From contig NW_006921538.1 of assembly GCF_000340215.1 (NCBI RefSeq), positions 4,352,320 through 4,416,319 on the forward strand: a stretch of 64,000 bases of DNA. Reading direction: 5' to 3'. The notes beneath the pieces are model-generated. The model had not been told where the DNA came from and did not search any database. It was given only the letters and a program-made list of their open reading frames with translations. This document shows, one piece after another, positions 42,723 through 53,799 of this stretch (position 1 is the first letter of the stretch; each line of letters opens with the position of its first letter). The translations under genes and the position numbers were made by a program. This stretch comes from Pseudocercospora fijiensis CIRAD86. Its lineage: Eukaryota > Ascomycota > Dothideomycetes > Mycosphaerellales > Mycosphaerellaceae.

Positions 42723-45700
42723 CTATCGCTTACTTGACACCGCTGCACTCAGAATTTGACTGAGTCGTAGGCACTATAACACACACGGTACTGTTAGCAA
42801 AGTCTTCGGCTCTCTCGTAACATGCCCCAATGGGGAAAGGTCAGTGCTGGAGATTCACCTACCTGCGGATGTCGAAGCAGATTGAAGTGCGTCCCCGGGG
42901 CTTGAGATATTGTTATGCTGGCGTGAGGAAGCAGCTGCTGCCATTCGGTGTTCGGAAGCCGCACAGTTTGTCTCGGAGCCAGGAGGAATCGAGCAATTTT
43001 GGAGCTACTAGAGGAGGTGGTCACAAGGGCTTGTCGACCACTCAATAGGTGCTGTTGATCCTCTAGCACTCCGCACGAAGCCCAGATGATATGTACGTCG
43101 AGAGAAGCACCGCCAGATCCATTACCTGCAAGCGGAAATTGCTTGTAACCTGCGATGGCCTGGACAGTTGCTTGGAAGTGGTCAGTGACCCATCCCGGGC
43201 ATTCTCTGCCATCGTCACTGAAAGCTCCCAGCTTCGAAAGAACGGAAATCAGCTCCTCCGACATGGCTTCGAAGGCGTTCCGAGGCGCCGAATCGATCAG
43301 AATCAACTTGCTCACACTCTCGCCAGCACGTTGTAGAGCCCGTGATGCTTCAAAAGCGTAGTACCCTCCTGCTGACCATCCACCCAGAAGATATGGCCCG
43401 TGAGGTTGATGCTTCCGAATTTCTTTCACCCAAAGCTCCACAAGACTTTCCACCGTGAACATCCCTCTGTGCCCTTGTTGCCGGATATAAGGACTGCTTA
43501 GACCAATGACACAGGTATCTGGGCCGAATGCGGGAAAATCGAGATTCAGGTATACCGTTGCGGATCCACTTCCATCTGGGAAAAGGAACAAGAAGGTCTT
43601 CGCCGATCGTGGATCACGATTGAAGGCGTTCGAGAGATGGCTTGCCGCATGGCCGTTGTCCATTCGGGTATGGTGAGAATCATCGCCTCGCCTGTCGTGG
43701 GCCTCAGCGCGGGACGGTAAAACGGCCTTGCTCTCATTCACCTCGCGTCGAACGTTCACCGGAGAGGAAGAAGACACCGAGCTCACAGGAGTAGGGCAGA
43801 GCTTTGCCAAAAATCCCGCCTCGAGCTCGGAGTAGCTGCTAATACCCCCGTGAAGTAAATCCATCGCGTTGAATCCAAGTTGAGACTGTACTTCGCCCAT
43901 TATCGATAGACGCATCAAGGAATCTACGCCGAGGTCATCGAATTGGTCCTGTTGAAGTAGCTCTTCAGTACTGATGCCAATCTGCTGTGCAACAATTGAT
44001 CGGAGAATGGAAACACTCTGAGAACTCATACCTTCCCGGCTCTCATGAAGTCCGTCCAGCTGGCTGAGTGTCGTCGGTGGTGACTCGAGAGTAGAAGGTG
44101 TTGTTTCGGATCCAGACTTCTCGGATGTTCCATCGCTGGAATCGCCACTTGCCCCGAGGAGGAATTCTTGCAATTCCCCAACCGTTTTACAGTCATGGAA
44201 CACGGCTTGGGCTAAGTCGACTCCTAATTCATGGCGTACAGCTCCTAGTATCGTCAAGGTCATGAGCGAATCGATTCCTAGGCTTTCCAGACGTGTGTCA
44301 CGAGGCAAAGTCCGCAACTCCGCGCCGCACTCGCGCGAGATTATCTCCATGGTTTTCTCACATTGACTGGACAAGTCGAGATTGCTTTCGCCGGTCTTCT
44401 CGGGCGGAGCATGAGTGACTCCAGGGGTCTCTTGTCTTGATCTTGTAAGGATGATATTTTGACCAGCGGGTGGTGTTATAGGTCCATCGTGCACTGCAGC
44501 CAACAACATTGGTAGAGCTTTCTTCGGTATACGCCTGAAATCCACTCCTTTGGCAACCCCAACAAGTGCATCCTGCTCGAAGATGTGTACTGTACCAGTG
44601 TAGATCCCGGGTCGGATGTTGTGCATTCTGACGTGCACTTCATACTGCTTTTGTGGGTTGATCTCGGTTGGAAGACGTAATGACCGCCACCCATGGGAGA
44701 TATAGACCGCGTCTTTGGATGTGAAAAGAGGATTTCCGTTGAGTACCAAGCCAGAAAGATGGAGCAAGCTATCGATCCAGTATGGAGAGCAGAAGAACTT
44801 CTCCTCCTCGTTTTCCGCAACAGGCAATCTGATCGTTGCAGTCGCTTCGAGGCCTGGTGCTAGGTACACCTGATGCAGTCCTTGGAATTGGGCACTGTAA
44901 TCCACCAGCGATGCGAACAATGTGTACGCTGATTGCCTTCCGAACTTATTGATATCGTCTTGGGCCACATTTTCGTGGATCTGACGTCGTCGTTCGTTGA
45001 TCATAAACTCTGACGATGCCAGTTTCGAACTCCAGGCTTTGTCATCCGAGAACACTACTCGACACTGAGCGTGTTGCTTCTTCTCGCCACTGAACTCGGA
45101 ACAAAGCTGTATGTCTAGACATCCTGCCGTCAAATCCACGAGTGCAGTAATGTTGACTAATTGTGGGCCCGGTGGACATTGTTCCGGAACCAAGATGGGC
45201 TGCATGATCTCCATACGTTTTACTGTCATTCCTGACGCGTCTGTGGTGAGAGGATAAGTCCTTCTCGCATGATCCGCGATGGTCATGGCCATGTCCGTGT
45301 AGACCGACTACGGATATATCGTCAGCCCGCACTCACAAGTGATTGTCAGACTTCTTACCGCCGGGCAAAGATACTTGCCAGCCACCGCATGCCCCTTAAT
45401 GACATCGCGGAGTGGAGGGTAGGCAAAATCGGTTTCGAAGACAACTTTTGCGGCCACATCACTGATTGATTCCTCCAGCACGAGCCTATGAACGGTCGTG
45501 GTCAGTTGCTTCGGCAGGCTGGATGGAACCTGCGTCTTCGGCATGTTCGACTTAGTGTGTACATGTAGACGCCAGTCGTTCTCGTATGGAATCCAGTAGT
45601 TCTTCTGCTCCCATGCATACGATGGTAGGTGCAAGACCTCGGGTAAGCCCTCCAAATCCGCGTAGTACGCATCCCAAGAGACATTGTAGCCGTAAGAGTG

Positions 45701-48700
45701 CATTCGAGCTAGACTGCATGACAGAGTCTTCCAGGGATGCTCTTTTGGGCGCATGGACGACAATAGCAGCTTGCAAGGCCCCATAGTTGCGTGAATCATA
45801 GCCAGGCAAACTGGGGTCGTTCCAATCTCTAACCAACACGTATTCTGGGGGGAGAACCCTTCTGCCTGAGAAGCTTCCAGTGCCCCTCGGAAATGGACTG
45901 GATCGCGGATTTGGCGAACGATGTATTCTGCGTTCAGAGTTGGACTACTTCGTACGACGGTTGCAGAGGCCGTTGGCGTGGCTACGGCAATGCTAGGTGT
46001 CTTGAAAGTTAAGCACTCGAGTTCTTCTCTCAGGTCACCTAGCAAAGGCTCCATCTGCGCCGAGTGATGGCCGAATGGCATGCCCAAGATCTTGCAGCGA
46101 GTACCTCGAGGCTTAAAGATTTGGAGCAGGTCTTGAATGGTATCTGCAGATCCAACCAGCACAGTATCTTGGGGACTGTTGAAGCACGCAACTTCCACTG
46201 TCGACAATTTCTCGTCCAAAGTTTCACGAATGGTATCCAAGCTTGCGTTCACCGCCAACATGAGGTGGCTCTCCGTTGAACAATATTTCTCCAATAGCCT
46301 TGCCCTGGTTCCCACAAGGCGAATCGCGTCTCTGGCCGTGAGAACCTCAGCGGCGACCAAGGCAGCATATTCTCCAAAGCTGTGGCCCAATACAAGATCC
46401 GGCCTAAGGCCAAATCTTTGGAGGAGTCTGAGCAGTGCCATCTGCACACCCAAGATGAGGACTTGCTTCGAGACGAAGTCTGGTTCACCTCCCTCGTTCG
46501 TGATGAATTCCTCGAAGCTTGGAATTCGCTGAGAAGTCGCGATCTGGTTATAATGCAGCAAGGTGGCTCGGAAGTATCCACAGGATTGCGCAAGCAGTCT
46601 TACTGAGTGTATATCGAATGCTCCCTGCCCTGTAAAGATCAAAGCTAGCTTTCGTTCCCCAGAAACAGCATGTTCGACCCCATCGTCTGAGATGGAATTC
46701 AAAGCTTCTTCAGCCTCTGCAACGGTCGAAACCACTTTGACTGCACGCAGTCTGTGATGGATTCGCCGAGCCATGGTGGTGTACGAGAGGTCCACAAGTG
46801 ACGGCTGCGGAACTTGCTTGAGATACTGTCGCAGCCCCTGAGCATTTCCTTCCAGTGAGGTCCAGGACTTGGCAGAAATGGCAATGGGAAGCCAATTGGG
46901 AACTTTGGTAGGTATCTTCCGCCGTTCCTCGGTAGCCTTGCTCGCTTGGCTGATAATACACGCCGCGTTGCCACCGGCCGCATCGAAGTTGTTGATAAGA
47001 ATGGTAGTTTTGTTCTCTTCGTCAGTAGTGATCGAGTCGGGAAGCGAGATAGCTTGTCGAGGTATGGCTACGTTTCGCTCGCTCATGGGAGGGAATTGGC
47101 TGTTGATTACGCTCTTAATCCCAACATGGGGCGGAGCGAGCTTCTGGCGGATCATTAGAAGAGCTTTGATTACTGAGGTGATGCCGGATGCCGACTCTCC
47201 GTGACCAAGATTTGCCTTGATGGATCCCAGAAGGAGTGGGAAGTGAGAGGAGTGACGGGGTGTGGCGAAGGTGTTCAGGATCGAAGACATCTCTACCGCG
47301 TCTCCTGCCTGTCAGTGATCAGTCATAGTTGCTCGGCAATACAAATCTCGATTGGGCGATAGATTACCTGAGTGCCTGTGCCGTGCATTTCGATGTAATT
47401 GACATGGCCAGGACGAATGCCGGCATCTGCTACGACCTTTCGGAACAGTCTCTGCTGCGCCGGAGCCCATGGATGGGTAATGGAAGACGATCCCCAGGAG
47501 TGATTCATGGAGGAGGAAAGCAGTGTCCCCAAGATCTTGTCATTGTCAGCAATGGCCGCACTCAGTGGTTTGATCACAATCGATGCCACTGCTTCGCCTC
47601 GACAGTAACCGTCCGCTGCGTTGTCGAAGGTCTTGCAGGAACCGGTTGGGGAGAGGAAATGCCCTGAAATCAGGCCGTTGTAATTGTCCGAACTGGTCAC
47701 AATGTTCATTCCGCCAACGACGGCCGTGTCACAGTCGCCGTTCCATATAGCATTGCATGCGACATGTAAGGCGACTAGGCTGGAGCCTATGCGATGATCA
47801 GCAAGATACATGAAGATTCTTGGAAGCCAACCAGCACTGACTACAGGCGGTGTCAATAGTCATAGACGGCCCACCGAATCTGAAGAAATGGCTAATGCGA
47901 CCCGGACCAAATGCCCGCATGGTTCCTGGTATGAAATAGGTCCCGACTTGCTGAGTGGCGTTCTGTTCTTTGTACTCGTCTGCAACTTGTCCATAGAACG
48001 TCCCGACTCGCTCAAGCTGAGACGATGGCGTCCGATTGGGAACGAATCCGGCCATCTCCAACGCCTCGTACGCCGTGGTCAGTGCCAGACGCTGTCCCGG
48101 ATCGGTCTGCAGCGCTTCCCGGGGCGAGATATTGAAGAATCTCGAGTCAAAGAGCCCCGGCTTGTCCAGGAAGCACCCAAAGGCTGGTGCATCGAGATGT
48201 GATTGTGCATCAAACCGATCCCGAGGGATCTTTGCCGATCTGTTAGCTGCCTCCTCCACACGTGATATGAGTGCCAGTTATCTACTGTACCTCTGTGTGG
48301 AGATCCTGTCCGTCCATCAGAGCTTTCCACAACTCGTCCACATTCTCCGCCCCAGGAAATCGACCTGCCATGCCGACGATCGCGATCGGGAACTTCGCGG
48401 ATGAGGATAGTCGCTCTGGGGATACCGCGTGGTATACGCAGGGCTTGTTCAACCGTTGATTGAGATATCGATACAGCTGTTCAGAGGCGTGCTCCGGTAA
48501 TGTGAGCATCGGGCTACCGAAGACAATGAATTCCAAGGACTCTCCTTCCTCCTGTTGGATCGCCTCGGCGCAGCTGACCTGAATGTCTTCTAGGTTACGG
48601 AGCTCTGCGAGAACATCGAGGAGTGTTCTCTCCAGGTATTGTTGCTTATTGACGACTTGATGAACGCCACTACACCCAACATGTCCTCGAAACGGATCAA

Positions 48701-49373
48701 ACTGGTCGGCTTTCAAGTATGACGGAGTTTCCGAAGCCCAAATTGGAAGATGGCGAAGGACATCTTCTTCGCCGAAGTGCCCTCTCGCAGCTGCGGACGG
48801 AGAAGTCCTAGTGCCCAGGGCTTTCTCCTCTGTGCTGCTCGTGCAGAGAAAGGCTCGAAAAGCGACCAATATAACCTGGACCATGAGCTGCACGAACTCG
48901 TCCAGGCCAGTGGAAATGGCTGCAGTAGCCGCAACTAACTCGCCAGATGATAGTCCAACGAGAACATCTCGATCCGGAGTGGGCCATGGTGCTTGTGGAC
49001 TGCGTTCAAAGTGTCTTTGGACCATGTCAGTTCTCGATCTGTCAGTCTTGAGGGGGTCTTGTGGTACTAGCCTGATGAAGGAGATACTCTGAGTCAGCAG
49101 CAGCTGGATTTGCAAGGAGAGATATGTGTCTTCGAATGGCTCGCTGTCCTTGGAGAGGTTATCCAACCACTTCAAGCTATAGAAATGATTGTTCAGACTC
49201 GTTGCACAAGCTTGACGTTTCCATTCCTCTCGTATTGCCGTGAGGATCTTATCCATGAATTTCGAAGCCAATGAGCTCGCTCCGATTGAGTCAATAACGG
49301 AGCGAGTTGTATACCGCCCATCACCCGCGTGGAGCAAGTCATCCGAGAAAAGAAACAGCCTGGGTTGAGCCAT
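42723..49373 (-). CDS. non-reducing polyketide synthase SAT-KS-AT-PT-ACP-ACP-TE
   Basis: Six exons: 49373-48286, 48239-47842, 47786-47368, 47308-45359, 45307-42863 and 42773-42723 (2116 residues). KS from about residue 327 with the Cys in DTACS (split by intron 2), His in EMHGTGT and NLGHGES. AT with FTGQGA and Ser in GHSFGEYA (about 945). PT with His in IKGHAVAG and Asp in [12 protein letters not shown] (about 1464). Two ACPs with LGIDSL (about 1632) and LGVDSL (about 1748). TE with GWSAGG (about 1930) and GTHFNLL. No reducing domains, so an aromatic polyketide released by TE (Claisen-type cyclisation in relatives). The SAT domain is short and has GLSSG instead of GXCXG. If intron 5 is not spliced the gene ends at 42794. 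The same layout is known from CTB1 (nor-toralactone), YWA1 and tetrahydroxynaphthalene synthases. Confidence 0.92.
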
Positions 49374-49545
49374 TGTGGGTTGTGCTCTTGCAGATCGTTG
49401 AGGATGATGTGAACCAACGACCTTCTGGAACTTCTTTGCTGCGCCGCTGCAAATGCGATCGCTTGACTTTCAAGTGCAGGTCTGTTACCGTTCTGCGCCA
49501 AATTCCAAGTCTCGGCGGGCTCGTTGGAAGCATGGCTCTCTATGG

Positions 49546-49556
49546 TCGATCGCCGA
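49546..49556. promoter_or_regulatory. AflR-type site TCG(N5)CGA
   Basis: TCGATCGCCGA, an exact match to the known AflR recognition pattern TCG(N5)CGA, 173 bp upstream of the PKS ATG. Confidence 0.6.
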
Positions 49557-49617
49557 CTACCCTACAGACTGGCTACGGCGACACAAAGGGCGGATGAAGT
49601 GTGCTCGCTAAGCAATT

Positions 49618-49628
49618 TTCTCGGTGAG
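49618..49628 (+). promoter_or_regulatory. shared cluster word TTCTCGGTGAG, copy 1
   Basis: Exact 11-bp match to 53581-53591 in the other divergent promoter, in the same orientation relative to the plus-strand monooxygenase gene (181 and 209 bp before the ATG). Confidence 0.5.
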
Positions 49629-49808
49629 TTACTTATATAGTGACAAGGGTCATGGATACTGCAGGGGCTGTAACTTCAAACTAACGTCGATTCTGGACAT
49701 TCGTTTCGTCGGTTGATGCCATAGAGTCTGCTAAGGCACTTGAATCTATCCATCAGATTGCAAAGCTTTTTCCTGACGTCCGTAAACTGCGGTGGTGCAA
49801 GTTCAGAA

Positions 49809-51310
49809 ATGGCTGAGACACAACACCACGTCCTCATCGTTGGCGCCGGTAAGTGATGAATATGCTATGATAAGATTATGAACGTGGACTGAACTTGTTG
49901 TCAAGGTATAACGGGGCTGCTGTTGGCTCAAGCCTTGAAGCAGGTGAGGACGCCATTCGTCGTTATCTCTCGTTCACGGGATCTAATCATCCACTTCCAC
50001 GCAGAGAGACATCCCGTATACCATATTCGACCGCGAACCATCCAGGCAACGATATCGAGCCAGAGAGTGGGGAGTATCGCTTCAATGGGCCCTGCCACTG
50101 ATTGCCGAATGCTTGCCCAAAGAACAATTCAGTCGGATCCACGAGACAGCAGTCGATGCTAGCTACGTACCTGAAGATCCGGGTAGATTCCCTACGTTCC
50201 ATGGCAAAACAGGCGCACACATCAAAGACATCCCTCTTGTGTACATGTATCGCGTGTCGAGACATAAGTTTCGGGCCTTGTGTCACGAGGGAATCGACGT
50301 TCAGGTATGATATTACGCATCGTGCCCCCTGAGGGTTCCGTTATTGAATATACAACAGTATGGCAAAACGCTTGTCGGCCTGAAGTATCCACAAGCTGGA
50401 AGCGTCGTAGCCTTGTTCGGAGACGGGTCTGAGATTACAGGAACCTTGGTCGTGGGAGCTGACGGTGTTCGCTCAAGCGTAAGAGAGTGTATATTTGATG
50501 AGGTGGATCGCAGCCTTGGGCTGGCCCGAACAGCCCCATATATTGTAATCAGTCTGCATGCTTGCTACGGCGACGCGGAGAAAGCTCTTTTCGTACGGCG
50601 GAATCATCCTGTGCTATTTCATGGCATACACCCTGATGGATTCTGGCTCTGGCTGTCCGGTAGGCTCGCGCGGAACTTGTAGCTGCTGTCCAACGCTGAC
50701 TGTAGACAGTACAAGACGTTCCCAGCGATGATCCCGCCACCTGGTCTTTCCAACTCTTGATTACGTGTAAGCCGCGAGTGGGACTCGACCCAAGCGTGGA
50801 GCCCATCACTCTTGCTCGAGTGCAGCAGATGGCTGAGTCTTTCGGAGAGCCATTCCGATCAGCGTGGCGCTGGGTCCCTCCAGGAACTAGCCCATCGTCG
50901 AACTACATGTCGTACTGGGAACCGATTCCTTGGAACCATCGTGAAGGACGAGTAACTTTAGCCGGCGACGCTGCTCATGCGATGACAGTGCGTAAGTACA
51001 AATCAACCCACATAAGCCTCTCACCTCGCCTCAATCTAATGTGCTTCAAGAAAGAGGGCAAGGCATGAACAACGGCATAGCAGACGCTGTTAGTCTTGCC
51101 AAAGGTCTGCAGCGTGTCGTGGAGGGAGAATCTAGCATGGAGGACACGATAGAGGAGTATCAGCGGGAAATGATTGAGCGAGGCGCTGCCGAGGTTAGGC
51201 TGTCGAAACAGCAAACGGAAATGGTTCATGATTGGAATCTTGCGTTGAAGTCCCCGTTGCTGAACAAAGAGGCGTGTTTCCCTCAAGAACGAACGTCACA
51301 CAGACTGTAG
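49809..51310 (+). CDS. FAD-dependent monooxygenase 1, 6 exons
   Basis: Exons 49809-49848, 49906-49943, 50005-50304, 50359-50659, 50710-50991 and 51051-51310, all GT-AG, give 406 residues. Landmarks of class A flavoprotein monooxygenases: the dinucleotide-binding IVGAGITGLLLA (intron 1 splits the glycine motif), the YTIFDREP strand end, GADGVRSSVR (DG motif) and LAGDAAHAM (GD motif, FAD ribityl). Such enzymes hydroxylate or oxidatively open aromatic polyketides using NAD(P)H and O2. It shares a promoter with the PKS and converges on the methyltransferase, so it is very likely a tailoring enzyme of this pathway. Regiochemistry cannot be read from sequence. A hydrophobic C-terminal anchor is absent. 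Confidence 0.88.
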
Positions 51311-51911
51311 TCTACAGATACTGGGACTGTGTGTCAAGTGACATGGGCATTGGGCCTTGGAAGCCGGATTTTCACAGCAGTTTCGGAGCCTCCTGATCGA
51401 CGATTACATGCAATCACAGGAGTACACAGCCCACCGCAGTCGTCATTTGTCTTAATCGTAATGCTGAAGTGATTGCTACCAATCTCCGGTTGCGAAGCAC
51501 AAATTTCCCATACTCGGCTGCGTCAAGCGGCAGACCTATTGTTTCGGCGCCCTACTTGGTGAAAGAACCTTTACATTAGTCAAATATAAGTAAGATACCG
51601 AAGCTGAAAAGCTAAAGAACCGCGGGAATTTCTACTCCTTGTTCATTGCCTGGCAAATTCCTTGTAGCTTCTTCGATTATGCACAAGTTCCCCGCTGCTA
51701 TTGAATACCGTGGAGACGGAAAGGTAGATGTAGAAGAGACCAAACTTACATCTGTGCTTTGAAGATTCTCGGCAAGAGTGACTGTTAAAGCTGGTATACT
51801 GATGGACTGAGAGAGAAAGTGGCCTAGAAATGGAGAACGGGCGAAGCAATGTAGTCGAAAATTATGATATTGAGCAGCAAGATGAACTGAATCTTGAATT
51901 CAATAGGCATA
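51311..51911. other. convergent intergenic region
   Basis: Trailers of monooxygenase 1 and the methyltransferase. No gene or repeat seen; a few short frames lack any domain. Confidence 0.5.
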
Positions 51912-53374
51912 CTAATGCCATTGAAACTCAAGAAGGGAATTCGCAATACCTGCAATGTTGTTAATCGCGCCAAAGCATGCAACAAAGCTCCAAGCGTTGT
52001 TCGCATTGAGGAAAATGTTCTCAAACTCCTTCAGGCTTCGCTCTCGAGCATTATGTGCTCCCATCATCACGAGATCATCGATTCTGAGATCGATAGGTCA
52101 GCAAGCTCTGGGCGATATCGCTTCGTCAATGAGAGACCATGCTTACCTTGCTTGTCGTTGGTCAAGCAACGGACTGAATTGTGCCGGGGGTTCTGGTAGG
52201 ACAACTTCATTGATCAACACCGTCGACCCTGGACTCAAAGCTGGTTCCAACGCTCGCAAAATCTCGACACACTTCTCATCAGACCAGTCATGCAGAATGT
52301 TCCTGAAGTAGTACACGTCTGCTCGAATCGACTGCGGAGCGAAGAAGTCATGCTCATGGAATGTGACATTGCTCAGCCGTGCACTTGCGATGGCGGACGT
52401 GCCTTTTTTCATGGCCTCCTCGTTCGTGTCTTGTACAATGAATTGTGCGTTGGGTACTTCAGCTGCCAGGAGACCGGCAATCTGACCAGATGATCCCCCA
52501 ACGTCGACAAGAGTTCCGCTTCCTCCTAGACGCCCTTTCCAGTCCCAGCTTGAGAGAAGGTCACGAGCGCTGTATCTCGGAAGCTGAGCGCGGCCGTCTA
52601 AGAAATTGTAGTACTCTTTGGCCTTTTCAGGTCTGAGCGCCATGAACTCGAAGCAATCTTTATAGCCCGGATAGGTCAAATTGAAGGGGGCAGCAGGCAG
52701 AGCACTGTCACCGTTGACACTGTGCCCGTTGAGCCTGTCACCGCCGAGACATGTCTTTCCTTTCTTGGCTTCACGCCACATCTGCTCCCAGGGACTTATA
52801 TTGGCACAGATGTTGGTGATCATGCTCGCGTTATGCTGCGCAACATCTCTCAGATTCCCATTCCAAGCAAGAGTAGCGGATGCAGCAGAGTGTCCGATGT
52901 AGCCTTCCGAATCTTCGATGAAAATCCCATTGGTAATGGCAAAGCGGACCAGCCGCGTGAGAATGTCCAGGTCGGCGTGCAATAAAGTCGCGAGATCGGT
53001 GAGAGGGATCGTGCCTTGCAACGGTACCTGCTGCGGAACCCCCATCCTCAGTAAAGCCTCCAAGTTCGCTGCATCGAGTGCCTACCGTTGATTAGCACTT
53101 CGCATCCGGGGATCCTGTCGTTCGGATGCTTTACATTGTATGACAACGTGACAACGTGGTCGACGGGGCCCTGTGCGAGTCGCACAATGGTATATGCGGC
53201 CTGGACAATCTGGTTGCGAAGTCTGATGGTTTCTTGAGTCTCGATTGAAGCAGTGGCAACGTCAACGTAACCCGATGCTTCAAGGGTGCACTGCGGTCGT
53301 TGTTGCGCCGACAGACGCTTTTCTAGCTGGGCGGCATCCGCAACCACCGACTTGGCGAGATCAGATAGCGACAT
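51912..53374 (-). CDS. SAM-dependent O-methyltransferase, 3 exons
   Basis: Exons 53374-53135, 53081-52147 and 52083-51912 (introns 53 and 63 bp) give 448 residues. N-terminal dimerisation-type helices, a winged-helix part (ANLEALLRMGVPQQVPL, ITNGIF), the SAM-binding glycine motif VDVGGSSGQIAGLL, an acidic FIVQDT (ribose contact), and RNILHDWSDEKCVEIL with the catalytic-type His of the AflO/caffeate-OMT family. It therefore methylates a phenolic hydroxyl. The start is the ATG at 53374 (the frame is open 16 codons further). The end after the last intron (FQWH) is less certain. It is divergent from monooxygenase 2 over a 425-bp promoter. Confidence 0.88.
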
Positions 53375-53567
53375 GGCGATTGGGAAATGCGGCAAGGCAA
53401 GACAAACGTCCTGCATCAGCACAAAGATGCGTGAGTTGAGTCGTCGCTGATAGAACTATCGACCTGGAGGCTCTGAAGACTCGAGTGCATGTGACTGCCA
53501 ATGCTGCCCAGTCACGTGTGGAAAGGTGATATGCATGGCGAATGCGGATCCATCGACAGCGGATTTG

Positions 53568-53587
53568 CCGAGAATACATATTCTCGG
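53568..53587. promoter_or_regulatory. palindrome CCGAGAATA-CA-TATTCTCGG
   Basis: Two perfect 9-bp arms around a 2-bp centre, ending in CCG and CGG triplets as Zn2Cys6 dimers recognise. The right half with the next bases forms the word shared with the PKS promoter. Confidence 0.6.
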
Positions 53588-53662
53588 TGAGCCAGATTCG
53601 GCGTGGACAGGGGATGTGCAGAAGCGCAATGATTGACTTCCAATGTTTGTCGGGGAGTCTGT

Positions 53663-53673
53663 TCGGCACTCGA
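53663..53673. promoter_or_regulatory. AflR-type site TCG(N5)CGA
   Basis: TCGGCACTCGA, the second exact match to the AflR pattern found in a cluster promoter, 127 bp before the monooxygenase 2 ATG. Confidence 0.6.
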
Positions 53674-53799
53674 CCTCGCTTTCTTTCCCGCACGAAGACT
53701 GAATCCATGCGTTTGTGTCATGTCCCTGGGATAAGTATGTAGGTCGGTAGAAGACAATCAACAATCCTAAGCTATACTACTGAATCTTCCACTGCCAGC

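Larger units (their letters stand above)
49374..49808. promoter_or_regulatory. divergent promoter PKS / FAD monooxygenase 1
   Basis: 435 bp shared by the two genes. It holds an AflR-type site at 49546-49556 and the word TTCTCGGTGAG at 49618-49628, followed by a TATA-like TTATATAG near 49634 on the FMO1 side. Confidence 0.65.
53375..53799. promoter_or_regulatory. divergent promoter O-methyltransferase / monooxygenase 2
   Basis: 425 bp holding a near-perfect 20-bp palindrome (53568-53587), the shared word TTCTCGGTGAG overlapping its right arm (53581-53591), and an AflR-type site (53663-53673). Confidence 0.65.

Noticed and set aside
42723..49373. Naming the PKS as the cercosporin, melanin or aflatoxin synthase
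   Set aside because: The domain layout is shared by several families and I cannot build a phylogeny here; the accessory genes do not match any of those sets fully.
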